Source of the DNA: Streptantibioticus parmotrematis | Lineage (GTDB): Bacteria > Actinomycetota > Actinomycetes > Streptomycetales > Streptomycetaceae | DNA: 64,000 nucleotides | Assembly (NCBI RefSeq): GCF_019890615.1 | Contig: NZ_JAINVZ010000025.1 | Location: forward strand, 1 to 64,000 | Direction: 5' to 3' | Part shown: in pieces, positions 40,743 through 49,157 of the stretch | Numbering within the stretch: position 1 is the stretch's first letter | How the letters are laid out: each line of letters starts with the position of its first letter | Program-made: the position numbers and the translations under genes | Notes under the pieces: model-generated | Seen by the model: only the letters and a program-made list of their open reading frames with translations | Databases searched by the model: none | What the model was told of the DNA's origin: nothing

Positions 40743-41455
40743 GCCCTTCGGGGGTGCCCAGGGGAGGCGGGAAGGCTCGCTCAGAGGAGGCGGGAAGTCG
40801 CGGCGGTGCGGCGTCCCGGCCCCGGGCCTGCGGGCTGTGGTGCGTTGGGGCCCGTGGCGTGCGGCTCGTACGGATCCGAGGGCGTGAACGCGTCGCCGGG
40901 CGGGTCGAAAGCCGGCCGCGCGGTGCCGCTCGGCCTGCCTGCCGAGGCGGAGGGTTCTACCCGGAGGCCGGAGAGGGGCCTGGACAGGGTTGCGGCGGTA
41001 CCCGTGGGTACCGCCGCTGGCACGTACATCAAGTGACCATGCGTGCACTCACATGCCCATCAGGTCGGGGACTTCGCCCGGCGCCTGGTCGGCTACCCGG
41101 TCAGCGGGCTGGCTTCGCGTGGGTGCCCGATGTACGTGCTCGGTCCGTGGGGCCTGTATCGACGGGGGTCCTCTCGGATGTCCGTGGTCTCGCGGGCCGT
41201 TGAGTCCTTTCTACTCCGCTCCCTCGGGAAGCGGAACCCCCGCTTGCTCTTCTTTACTTTTGCCCTCAATCAATAACTAATGCCGCTATTGGTACTTATC
41301 GCGAACCGGTGGAACAATTCGGGCCCCACGTACCGCTGATGAGGCCCGCCCCGCTTCTGGACGTTCGCCACTGAGAGGCTGTGAGGCCGGGGCGGGCAGG
41401 TGAGGGTTCGCGGCGTCTTGGCCGCGTCAGGCCTGGCGGTCCGGCCCGGGCGGGC
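40743..41455. other. Intergenic region with an AT-rich patch
   Basis: 713 bp between two convergent genes with no supportable gene. Direct copies of GAGGCGGGAAG lie near 40765-40800. The segment 41245-41300 (around TTTACTTTTGCCCTCAATCA) is far richer in A+T than anything nearby. GCCCGCCCCG near 41345 and its complement near 41388 could pair as a long-loop terminator for the HAD gene. Confidence 0.5.
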
Positions 41456-42289
41456 CTAGGAGAGGACGGGCCTGCGGCGGCGCGAGACGTACCAGAGCAG
41501 GCCGGCCGTGAACGCGGCTCCCGCCATCGCGACCGTCAACGCGAGGACCGGACGGCTTGGCAACGACGGCACCCGCTGCCGCAGCCGCACCGGACGGCTG
41601 AACGTCAACACAGGCCACTCGCGCGCCACGGCCTCCCGGCGCAACGCGCGGTCCGGGTTGACCGCGTAGGGGTGGCCGACCGACTCCAGCATGGGCACGT
41701 CCGTCGCCGAGTCGCTGTACGCGTACGACCGCGCGAGGTCGTACCCCTCGGTGTCGGCCAGCTCGGCGACCGCCTTGGCCTTGTTCTCGCCGTAGGCGTA
41801 GTACTCCACCTCGCCGGTGTAGCGCCCGTCCTCCACCACCATCCGGGTCGCGACCACGTGGTCGGCCCCGAGGATGGCCCCGATCGGCTCGACGACCTCG
41901 GCGCCGGAGGTGCTGACGATCACGACGTCCCGACCGGCGGCGTGGTGCTCCTCGATGAGCGAGGCGGCCTCGTCGTAGATGAGAGGATCGATGAGATCGT
42001 GCAACGTTTCGGCGACGATCTCGCGGACCTGTTGTACGTTCCACCCCCGGCAGAGCGCGGAAAGGTACTCGCGCATCCGCTCCATCTGATCGTGGTCCGC
42101 GCCACCGAGCAGATAGACGAACTGGGCGTAGGCGGTACGTAGGACGGCCCGACGGTTGATCAGACCCCCTTGATAGAAGGACTTGCTGAAGGCCAGCGTG
42201 CTCGACTTCGCGATGACCGTCTTGTCGAGATCAAAGAAGGCGGCGGTCCGCGGCAAGGAGTGGTTTTCCACGAGGACGAGCATAGGCAC
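41456..42289 (-). CDS. HAD-IB family phosphatase with C-terminal membrane anchor
   Basis: A 277-residue haloacid-dehalogenase hydrolase, probably a phosphoserine- or lipid-phosphatase-like enzyme of subfamily IB. Motif I is FFDLDKTVIAKSS, motif II VSTSG, the motif III Lys is in NKAKAVAEL, and motif IV YSDSATDVPML. A hydrophobic segment (VLALTVAMAGAAFTAGLLWYV) followed by RRRR anchors the C-terminus in the membrane. GTG at 42289 or ATG at 42283 are both possible starts. It sits just upstream of, and divergent from, the Tad locus, as in S. coelicolor. Confidence 0.9.
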   Translation of the reverse strand: MPMLVLVENHSLPRTAAFFDLDKTVIAKSSTLAFSKSFYQGGLINRRAVLRTAYAQFVYLLGGADHDQMERMREYLSALCRGWNVQQVREIVAETLHDLIDPLIYDEAASLIEEHHAAGRDVVIVSTSGAEVVEPIGAILGADHVVATRMVVEDGRYTGEVEYYAYGENKAKAVAELADTEGYDLARSYAYSDSATDVPMLESVGHPYAVNPDRALRREAVAREWPVLTFSRPVRLRQRVPSLPSRPVLALTVAMAGAAFTAGLLWYVSRRRRPVLS

Positions 42290-42759
42290 CCACCATTCGG
42301 CGTAAGCTCAGGCGCGTGGGTTTGCCTGAGAAGGCTCTCGGGTACACCATGGAAGTCACGGATCGTTCGCGACCGTGCTAACCCGGTCCGGCTCCTCCCC
42401 CCCCGAGTCGGCCGTGGGGACGACCCCCGCTCTCCCCCCCGGCGGGGGTCGTCGCATGTCCGGATCCAGGTCGTCGCACGTCGGGGCCCCAATGCCGCCG
42501 CCCGGTAAGCCGACGCGCTTCCTCTTTCATGGTCATTTCGACCTCTCCTCTCCGTTCCGCTCCCGGTCCGTCGACTGGTACGACGTGTGACGGTCTGTAA
42601 TCGTTGCCGGGCTGCCGAGAACTCACCCGTGTGGGTGGCGAAGTTCTCCACAAGGGCCGAGTTATCCCCTGTTTTCCACCAAGATCCCCACGATTCCCGG
42701 GCGCCCTTCACCGTGAAGAGCCGCGAGGTACGCGGCTCGAACGAGAGAAGTGAGGGGCC
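42290..42759. other. Upstream region of the Tad locus
   Basis: 470 bp without a gene. It holds a strong hairpin (42419-42453), a run of C residues, an ACCCGTGTGGGT palindrome near 42628 and probably the promoter of the tad operon. A single TTCTCCACA, one mismatch from the Streptomyces DnaA box, is at about 42648. Confidence 0.5.
42419..42453. terminator. 12-bp perfect hairpin
   Basis: GACGACCCCCGC (42419-42430) and GCGGGGGTCGTC (42442-42453) around an 11-base, C-rich loop. It could end antisense reading from the HAD gene side or act in the tad leader. Confidence 0.55.
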
Positions 42760-44877
42760 ATGACCGAATCCAACTCGCCCGCGCATCGGGAACGCGTCGG
42801 CTGGAACGGGCCTGCAGGGCAAGAAGCGAAGCACGCGGTACGGGGAATCGCGCCTTCCGCAAGCGGATGGCCGGTGAAGTCCGGACTCTTCGGAATGAGC
42901 GCGGAGGCCGGAAAGCGCGGACCGGATCAGACGGAAGTACGAGAGGAAGGGCGGGACGCGCGGGGGAGTTGTGGAGGCGGGGTGGAATGGGCAGGCGGCC
43001 GAGCCGGACCGGGCGCCGCCGGTGGCCCGGTTCCAGCCTTCGCGTTCGGAGCGGCGCCGGAAGTCCGGGGTCCCGTTGGCGGGCGCGGTGCGAGTGGGGG
43101 CCTCGGCGCGGGCGGGGGCCCCGGTGGCGAAAGAGAGCGGGCACAGCCGTGGGGAGACGGTGAAGGGCGAGCGGGTCCGCCCGGTCGTGGCGCCGAGGCC
43201 AGTGCCAGTGCCTGGGAGCCTCTCGCCCCGGGCCAGGACCGCGCTCGTACGCAGCCGCCCCCTCCCGTGTCCGCCCCAGCCCCTTCCGCGTCCGCGCTGA
43301 CTCCTCCCGTATCCACCGCTGACGTCTGGACTTGGCCGGACGGCACACCACGTGCCTTGCGCCCAGCAACGGCGTACGGCCGCGAACACGGTGCCCCGGT
43401 CCCCACCACGCCCGTCCTTCCGGTCGGTGACGGGAATGCGGCGGCCGCGGCCGTGGCCGTCCCCGAGCGCGACGCGAACGCCACCGGCTGGCCGCTGGGA
43501 GCCCGTGCGATCGGGCGGAGGGCGGCCCTCGACGGGCCGGACCACGCACACGGTCCGAACGGAGAAACGGCTGCGCCGAGAGTCGCGATGGCGGCAGCCC
43601 AGGGAGGCGGTGGAGCGGAGCCCGATCGAACCGAGCCTCGCCGGACCGAGCCTCGCCGGACCGAGCCTGCGCCCCTGGACGGATGGGGCAGCCACGGTGG
43701 GCCGAGTCGGCAGGGTGCCCCGCACGATCCCCTCGCACCCCGGCGCGGCGAGCCCCGGCACGCTCCCACCACGCCCGACACCGCCGGGACCGAACGCGGG
43801 CTCCACGAGCGGCGGCCCGGTGCGCCGCTGATCGTCACCGAGGACGAGGAACTCCTCGACGACCTCTTGCGGTTGTGCGCCGCTGCGGGCGCGGAACCGG
43901 AGGTCTCCTTCGGACCGCCGCCGTACCCGGGTACGTGGCAGGCGGCCCCGCTGGTGCTGGTGGGGGACGACTGCTCGGCGGCGGTGCGCCGGGCCCAGCG
44001 GCGTCCGGGGGTGCTGCTCATCGGGCGGGACCTCGACGACCAGGACGTCTGGCGTCGGGCGGTGGACATCGGCGCCGACCACGTGCTCTTCCTGCCGGAC
44101 GCCGAACGCTGGCTGGTCGACCGCATCGCGGACGCGGCGGAAGGCGTCGGCGAGACGGCGCTGACGGTCGGCGTGGTGGGCGGCCGGGGCGGTGCCGGGG
44201 CCAGCACGCTGGCCTGTGCCCTCGCGGTGACCGCCGCGCGTTCCGGCCGCCGCACGATGCTGGTGGACGGTGATCCGCTCGGCGGCGGCCTGGACGTGCT
44301 GCTCGGCGGTGAACGCGTCTCGGGGCTGCGGTGGCCCGACCTCGTCGAGGCGCAGGGTCGCGTCAGCGGCGGCGCCCTGGAGGAGTCGTTGCCCAGGCTG
44401 CACGACCTCAGCGTCCTCAGCTGGGACCGTGGCGACTCCGTGATGATCGGTGCCGACGCGATGCGTTCCGTCCTGGGCGCGGCACGGCGGCGCGGGGGCG
44501 TGGTCGTGGTGGACCTGCCGCGACGGATGGACGACGCCGTTGTCGAGGCACTGTCGCAGATCGATGTCGGGCTGCTGGTCGTCCCGGCCGAGTTGCGGGC
44601 GGTGGCGGCGGCCGACCGGGTCGCGTCGCGCGTGGGCATGATGCTGCGGGACCTGCGGGTCGTGACGCGGGGACCGTTTCCCTCGGGGCTGGACACCACC
44701 GAGATCGCGCGGCTGCTGCGGCTTCCGGTGGCAGGAGAACTTCCGCCGGAGAAGGGCCTGTTGGAGGCGGTCGAGTCGGGGGCTCCGCCGGGGGCGGCCG
44801 GGCGCGGTCCGCTCGCGCGCTTCAGCGCGGCCTTCCTCGACGACGCGCTGCGCAGCCGAGGGGGTGTGACGGCGTGA
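42760..44877 (+). CDS. ssd: TadZ/CpaE-like septum-site-determining ATPase (Ssd), long N-terminal extension
   Basis: The C-terminal half (from about residue 345) is the Ssd/TadZ protein: a receiver-like part (PLIVTEDEELLDDLLRLCA), then a MinD-type ATPase whose Walker A is GGRGGAGASTLA, lacking the signature Lys as in other Ssd proteins, then MLVDGDPLGGGLDVLLGG. It localises the Tad apparatus and can affect septation. The first ~340 residues are Gly/Ala/Pro/Arg-rich with a TEPRR-type repeat and weaker third-position GC than normal genes here, so they may be a fast-evolving linker or the true start may lie downstream. The ATG has GAGGGG two bases upstream. Confidence 0.8.
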   Translation: MTESNSPAHRERVGWNGPAGQEAKHAVRGIAPSASGWPVKSGLFGMSAEAGKRGPDQTEVREEGRDARGSCGGGVEWAGGRAGPGAAGGPVPAFAFGAAPEVRGPVGGRGASGGLGAGGGPGGERERAQPWGDGEGRAGPPGRGAEASASAWEPLAPGQDRARTQPPPPVSAPAPSASALTPPVSTADVWTWPDGTPRALRPATAYGREHGAPVPTTPVLPVGDGNAAAAAVAVPERDANATGWPLGARAIGRRAALDGPDHAHGPNGETAAPRVAMAAAQGGGGAEPDRTEPRRTEPRRTEPAPLDGWGSHGGPSRQGAPHDPLAPRRGEPRHAPTTPDTAGTERGLHERRPGAPLIVTEDEELLDDLLRLCAAAGAEPEVSFGPPPYPGTWQAAPLVLVGDDCSAAVRRAQRRPGVLLIGRDLDDQDVWRRAVDIGADHVLFLPDAERWLVDRIADAAEGVGETALTVGVVGGRGGAGASTLACALAVTAARSGRRTMLVDGDPLGGGLDVLLGGERVSGLRWPDLVEAQGRVSGGALEESLPRLHDLSVLSWDRGDSVMIGADAMRSVLGAARRRGGVVVVDLPRRMDDAVVEALSQIDVGLLVVPAELRAVAAADRVASRVGMMLRDLRVVTRGPFPSGLDTTEIARLLRLPVAGELPPEKGLLEAVESGAPPGAAGRGPLARFSAAFLDDALRSRGGVTA

Positions 44878-46082
44878 ACACGACGGAGACGGGCAACGCC
44901 GAACCCCTGGGTGGACTCGGCTCGGAGGACGCGGGCGCGTTGCTGGACGCGGTGCGGCTCAGGCTCGCCGAGTCGGGCCAAGAGCCCACTCCGGCCAGGG
45001 TGGCCGCCGCCTTGCGGGCGCAGGGGCGGCTGCTGGGCGACACGGCGGTGTTGGCGGTGGTGCGGGCGTTGCGCTCGGAGATGGTCGGCGCGGGCCTGCT
45101 GGAACCGCTGCTCGCGGAACCCGGGGTCACCGACGTGCTGGTCAACGGGCCGGACGAGGTCTGGGTCGACCGGGGCGCGGGGCTGGAGCGGACGGGGGTG
45201 CGGTTCCGCGACGCGGCGGCGGTGCGGCGGCTGGCGCAGCGGCTCGCGACGGCCGCCGGACGCAGGCTGGACGACGCGAGGCCCTGGGTCGACGCGCGGC
45301 TGCCGGACGGGACGAGGCTGCACGCGGTGCTGCCACCGGTGGCGGTCGGGGCGCCGTGTCTGTCGTTGCGGGTGGTGCGGGGCCGGGCGTTCACCCTGGA
45401 GGAACTGGTGGCGGCGGGCTCGATGGACGCGGAGGCCGCCAGGCTGCTGCGGTCGGTCGTGGACGCGCGGCTGTCGTTCCTGATCAGCGGCGGCACGGGT
45501 TGCGGCAAGACCACGATGCTGTCGACGTTGCTGGGGCTGGTCGGCCAGGGCGAGCGGATCGTGCTGGCGGAGGACTCGGCGGAGCTGCGGCCCGACCATC
45601 CGCACGTGGTGCGCCTGGAGACCCGGCCGGCCAACCAGGAGGGCGTCGGCCTGGTGACGTTGCGCGATCTCGTGCGGCAAGCGCTGCGGATGCGGCCGGA
45701 CCGGCTGGTGGTCGGCGAGGTGCGTGGGCCCGAAGTCCTCGATCTGCTCACGGCGTTGAACACCGGCCACGAGGGAGGTTGCGGCACGGTGCACGCCAAC
45801 GCCGCGGGTGATGTGCCGGCCCGGTTGGAGGCGCTCGGTTCGACGGCGGGGCTGGAGCGGATGGCGTTGCACAGCCAGCTCGGTGCGGCGCTGTCGGTTG
45901 TCGTGCACCTGGCCCGCGACCGCTCGCGCTGCCGCAGGCTCGCGGAGATCCACGTACTGGAACGGGACGGCGCGGGGCTGGTCTTCACGGTTCCGGCCGT
46001 GGTGCGGGGCCGGGACGGCCGCTACGTGCGGGAGCGCGGCTGGCAGCGGTTCGCCGGGCTGTGCGAACGGGGGGCCGGGTGA
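44874..46082 (+). CDS. tadA: TadA/CpaF secretion ATPase
   Basis: A 402-residue type II/IV secretion ATPase that would power pilus assembly. It shows the N-terminal VTDVLVNGPDEVWVDR motif, Walker A SGGTGCGKTTML, the Asp box region AEDSAELR, Walker B-like RPDRLVVGEVRG and the His box GCGTVHANAA. GTG start within GTGA, four bases overlapping the Ssd gene. Equivalent to Rv3659c. Confidence 0.93.
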   Translation: MNTTETGNAEPLGGLGSEDAGALLDAVRLRLAESGQEPTPARVAAALRAQGRLLGDTAVLAVVRALRSEMVGAGLLEPLLAEPGVTDVLVNGPDEVWVDRGAGLERTGVRFRDAAAVRRLAQRLATAAGRRLDDARPWVDARLPDGTRLHAVLPPVAVGAPCLSLRVVRGRAFTLEELVAAGSMDAEAARLLRSVVDARLSFLISGGTGCGKTTMLSTLLGLVGQGERIVLAEDSAELRPDHPHVVRLETRPANQEGVGLVTLRDLVRQALRMRPDRLVVGEVRGPEVLDLLTALNTGHEGGCGTVHANAAGDVPARLEALGSTAGLERMALHSQLGAALSVVVHLARDRSRCRRLAEIHVLERDGAGLVFTVPAVVRGRDGRYVRERGWQRFAGLCERGAG

Positions 46083-47014
46083 TGGGCGTCGAGTTGGTCG
46101 CGGTGTGGTGCGGGGTGCTGTGCGCCGCGGCGACGGTCTGGTGGCTGCACCGGCAGGACGAGGCGGTACGCCGGGCACGGCTGATGTTCGCCGAGGCCGG
46201 TGCACACGCCGATGTGCCACAGGCCGGAGCCCGATGGCGTGCGTGCCGCGCTCGGACGCTGGCGGTGCTGGAACGCGGCCGTGGCTGGGCCGAGAAGCGG
46301 CTCGGCACACGGATCGGCCGTGAGGCGCTGTGCGTGCCGACGGGACTGGTGTTGTCGGTTCCCGCGCACTCGCCTGTTCCGGCGCTGGCGGGTCTGCTGG
46401 CGGCGGTCGGCCTGGGACGGCAACTGCGGTCCCGGGAGCGCAGGTTGAGGGCGGAAGGCTGGCGGGACGCGATCGCCGGGCTGTGCGGCGCGGTGGCGGG
46501 GGAACTGCGTGCCGGGCGTCCTCCCGAGGTGGTGCTGGCCGAGGCCGTGGAGCGGTTGCGGGCCCCGGGCGGTCCGGACGGCGCGCACGACGCGTTGACC
46601 CCGCTGCTGGCGGCGGCCCGGTTCGGCGGCGACGTCCCGGTGGCGCTGCGCCGGGCGGCCGGGATGCCGGGAGCGGAGGGCCTGGCGGGGGCGGCGGCCT
46701 GCTGGGAGGTCGCGGCGGACGGCGGCAGCGGGCTGGCCGACGGACTCGACCGCGTGGCGGCGGCCTTGCGGGCCGAGCGGGACCAACGCGAGGACCTGCG
46801 GGCGCAGTTGGCCGGGTCGAAGGCCACCGCCGCGATGCTCGCGCTGCTGCCGGGCTTCGGGCTGTTGCTCGGGTGCGCGATGGGCGCGGATCCGTTCCGG
46901 GTGCTGTTGCGGACCGCGGCCGGGCTGGGCTGCCTGCTGGTCGGGGGAGCGCTGGAGACCGCCGGGCTGGTGTGGACCGCCCGGATCGTGCGCGCGGCGG
47001 AGGAGGGGACATGA
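46082..47014 (+). CDS. tadB: TadB-like membrane platform protein
   Basis: A 310-residue type II secretion F-family membrane protein. An N-terminal hydrophobic segment (ELVAVWCGVLCAAATVWWLH), a pair near residues 90-125, the cytoplasmic helical domain (AVAGELRAGRPPEVVLAEAV; AADGGSGLADGLDRVAAALR) and C-terminal helices (ATAAMLALLPGFGLLLG) follow the family plan. The ATG overlaps the tadA stop codon by one base. A GTG three bases earlier is also possible. Confidence 0.88.
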   Translation: MGVELVAVWCGVLCAAATVWWLHRQDEAVRRARLMFAEAGAHADVPQAGARWRACRARTLAVLERGRGWAEKRLGTRIGREALCVPTGLVLSVPAHSPVPALAGLLAAVGLGRQLRSRERRLRAEGWRDAIAGLCGAVAGELRAGRPPEVVLAEAVERLRAPGGPDGAHDALTPLLAAARFGGDVPVALRRAAGMPGAEGLAGAAACWEVAADGGSGLADGLDRVAAALRAERDQREDLRAQLAGSKATAAMLALLPGFGLLLGCAMGADPFRVLLRTAAGLGCLLVGGALETAGLVWTARIVRAAEEGT

Positions 47015-47793
47015 GCGAGGTTGTCCACAGCCTGGGGATGACGTTCCTGGGCGGAGCCGGAGTCCTGTGGATGACGGTCGGGCTGGTGGATGCCCGCCGC
47101 GGCCGGCTCGCACGGCGGCGACGCGAACTGCTCCTGGGCATCGCCCGCGTCCGACGGCCCCGGACGCCCCGGCTGAACGGGCGGGCGCGGGCGGTGGGAC
47201 GCGAGTGGGCCGCGCCGGTCGGCGTCGGCTGCGCCGCGGTCGTGCTGGTCGGCGGGGTGGCCGGGTGCCTGCTGGGACTCGCCGGGGCGTACGGCATACG
47301 GCGCCGGCAACGCACCGCGCACGCCCGCACACCACCGCCCGAGGACGAGTCGGTCGCACGTCAACTGCCGCTCACCGCGGAGCTGCTGGCCGCGTGCCTG
47401 GCGGCCGGAGCCGCGCCCGCAGCGGCGGCGGACGCCGTGGGACGCAGCGTGGACGGGCCGATGGGCGAGGCGCTGCGGCGGGTGGCGGCGGAAGTGCGGC
47501 TCGGCGGCGATCCCGCGCAGTGCTGGGAGCGACTGGCGGCGGTGCCGCAGGCGCGGGATCTGGCGCGGTGGATGGCGAGGGCCTCGGTGTCCGGGGTGCC
47601 ACCGGTGGCGACGGTCTCCCGGCTGGCGAGTGGCTACCGCGCGGAGCGGACCCGTGCGGCCGGGGCGAGGGCGCGGCGTGCCGGAGTCGTGGCCACCGCA
47701 CCCCTGGGCCTGTGCTTCCTGCCCGCCTTCCTGGTCGTCGGCGTGGTGCCCGTCCTGATCGGGCTGGCGGAGGGGATGGCGCACATGAAGTGA
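47011..47793 (+). CDS. tadC: TadC-like membrane platform protein
   Basis: A 260-residue second F-family membrane protein: hydrophobic N-terminus, AAPVGVGCAAVVLVGGVAGC segment, cytoplasmic LPLTAELLAACLAAGAAPAA motif with GGDPAQCWERLAAV, and a final hydrophobic pair (LGLCFLPAFLVVGVVPVLIG). ATG overlaps tadB by four bases (ATGA). With TadA and TadB it forms the inner-membrane assembly machine. Confidence 0.88.
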   Translation: MSEVVHSLGMTFLGGAGVLWMTVGLVDARRGRLARRRRELLLGIARVRRPRTPRLNGRARAVGREWAAPVGVGCAAVVLVGGVAGCLLGLAGAYGIRRRQRTAHARTPPPEDESVARQLPLTAELLAACLAAGAAPAAAADAVGRSVDGPMGEALRRVAAEVRLGGDPAQCWERLAAVPQARDLARWMARASVSGVPPVATVSRLASGYRAERTRAAGARARRAGVVATAPLGLCFLPAFLVVGVVPVLIGLAEGMAHMK

Positions 47794-48098
47794 GACGAGC
47801 GAGCGGACACCGAGCCGGGCAGGGCGGCGAAAGCACCGGCACCGATGGCGTCGGACGACAGCCTTCGCGCCGCCCGGGCGGACACAACAGGAGGCCGGGC
47901 ACGGGACATGGCTCACCCGTGCGCGGCGACGACGGACGAGCCGATGCGAACACGCGCGCAGAACACGCGCGCAGAACACGCGCGCAGAACACGCGCGCAG
48001 AACACGCGCGCAGAACACGCGCACAGAACGAGCGCGGCGAACGAACGCGACGAACGAACGCGACGAACGCGACGAACACACGAACTCAGGAGGAAGAG
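47794..48098. other. Tad intergenic spacer with tandem repeat
   Basis: 305 bp between tadC and the DUF4244 gene, not coding by any measure I can apply. Its second half is the 13-bp tandem repeat array. It ends in an AGGAGG ribosome site for the next gene. Confidence 0.7.
47948..48077. repeat. Ten tandem 13-bp units (GAACACGCGCGCA)
   Basis: Five exact copies of GAACACGCGCGCA (47948-48012) are followed by five degenerate copies keeping the 13-bp period (GAACACGCGCACA, GAACGAGCGCGGC, GAACGAACGCGAC and so on) up to about 48077. It lies 21 bp upstream of the DUF4244 start, in its presumed leader. Confidence 0.92.
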
Positions 48099-48296
48099 AT
48101 GACCAGTTGGATGCGGCGCCGGTGGGACGCGATGCGCGGGGAGGCCGCGCAGGCGGGGATGTCGACCGCGGAATATGCGGTGGGCACGTTGGCCGCCTGC
48201 GCCTTCGCGGCCGTGCTCTACAAGGTGGTGACCAGTGGCGCGGTCGCTTCGGCGCTCAGCGGAATGATCAAGAGGGCCCTCGATGTGGCGCTTTGA
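48099..48296 (+). CDS. DUF4244 pilin-like small protein
   Basis: A 65-residue protein with a short basic N-terminus, then AGMSTAEYAVGTLAACAFAAVLYKVV, a Flp-pilin-like segment with Glu five residues after a Gly, and a C-terminal SALSGMIKRALDVAL. The position within the Tad locus and its size match DUF4244/Rv3656c, the presumed major pilin. The ribosome site CAGGAGG is the strongest in the locus. It overlaps the TadE gene by 14 bp. Confidence 0.9.
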   Translation: MTSWMRRRWDAMRGEAAQAGMSTAEYAVGTLAACAFAAVLYKVVTSGAVASALSGMIKRALDVAL

Positions 48297-48663
48297 GGCC
48301 TGCCGCGGCAGGCCCGGCGACGCGGGGTACGTGACGGCCGAGGCGGCGGTCGTGCTGCCGGTGCTGGTGGTGTTCACCGGGATGCTGCTGTGGGGGCTGA
48401 TGACGGCCGCCGCGCAGATCCGCTGCGTGGACGCCGCGCGGGCCGGTGCGCGGGCGGCGGCGCGTTCGGAACCGCCGGAGGCCGCGATGGCCGCCGCCCG
48501 CTCGGCCGGGCCTCCCGGGGCGAAGGTCGTGCTGCGGCGCGAGGGAGACCTGGTGCGGGTGCGGGTGGCGGCGCGGTCGCTGGGCCCGGGCAGGCTCGCC
48601 GGACTGCTGTCGGTGCCGGTGGGCGCCGACGCGGTCGCCCTGGCGGAGGAGGCGGTCCGATGA
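48283..48663 (+). CDS. TadE-like minor pilin
   Basis: A 126-residue TadE-family protein: DAGYVTAEAAVVLPVLVVFTGMLLWGL is the typical N-terminal segment with the Glu and a hydrophobic helix, followed by an extracytoplasmic domain (IRCVDAARAGARAAAR). It is a putative pseudopilin of the Tad apparatus, equivalent to Rv3655c. Confidence 0.9.
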   Translation: MWRFEACRGRPGDAGYVTAEAAVVLPVLVVFTGMLLWGLMTAAAQIRCVDAARAGARAAARSEPPEAAMAAARSAGPPGAKVVLRREGDLVRVRVAARSLGPGRLAGLLSVPVGADAVALAEEAVR

Positions 48664-49157
48664 ACGGGAACCCGTGCCTCGGCGGACGTCGTGGGATGTC
48701 CGGCGACCGGGGTTCCGCCACCGTCTGGGCGGTCGTGGTGACCGGAGCGCTCTGTGTCGTCTTCGCCGCACTGCTCGCGCTCGGCCAAGCGGTCGCGGCC
48801 CGCCATCGGGCGGGCGGCGCGGCCGACTTGGCGGCGCTGGCGGCGGCGGACCACGCGCTGGACGGCGAGAAGGCGGCCTGCGATGACGCCGGACGGGTGG
48901 CGCGGGCGCAGGGCGTGGTGCTGGTGACCTGCGTCGTGCGGGGTGAAGTGGCCGACGTCGTGGCGCAGGCGCGAGGAGCGCTGGGCGCGTTCACCGGCCC
49001 CGCCCGGGTCCGCTCCCGCGCGGGCCCGCCGTGGGCCGCAGTGGAGCCGGTTCCCAACGCACCCCACGCGCAGGCCCGTTCCACGCCGTCGAGCGCCCGG
49101 GCGGCCGGGCGCCCGGGGGCGGCGCCGACACCTGGATCCGCGCACCGCGCCTCACGG
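48660..49157 (+). CDS. TadG/Rv3654c-like protein, stop codon missing
   Basis: Starts with ATG overlapping the tadE stop codon (ATGA). The first ~110 residues are the Rv3654c/TadE-like family: DRGSATVWAVVVTGALCVVF, then ARHRAGGAADLAALAAADHAL and a CVVRGEVADVVAQARG segment. Family members end near the equivalent of position 49050, but here the frame stays open to 51689, antisense through the whole helicase gene. The end given here is only the border of the helicase gene and not a real stop codon. Either the stop was lost or an indel lies near the 3' end. Confidence 0.6.

Noticed and set aside
42640-42700. DnaA-box-like TTCTCCACA and TTTTCCACC near the Tad locus
   Set aside because: Only one site is within one mismatch of the Streptomyces consensus and there is no cluster, so a replication origin is not supported.
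42927-47330. A 1467-codon open frame on the minus strand opposite the Tad genes
   Set aside because: It is a high-GC antisense shadow, rich in Pro, Arg and Ser with no domain, and it lies against several well-supported genes.
47948-48077. CRISPR array
   Set aside because: The 13-bp units are directly adjacent with no spacers and there are no cas genes. It is a minisatellite.
47845-48102. Small coding gene (TRAQN repeats) over the 13-bp repeat array
   Set aside because: The apparent peptide repeat is a by-product of the DNA repeat, and the frame overlaps the strong ribosome site of the DUF4244 gene.
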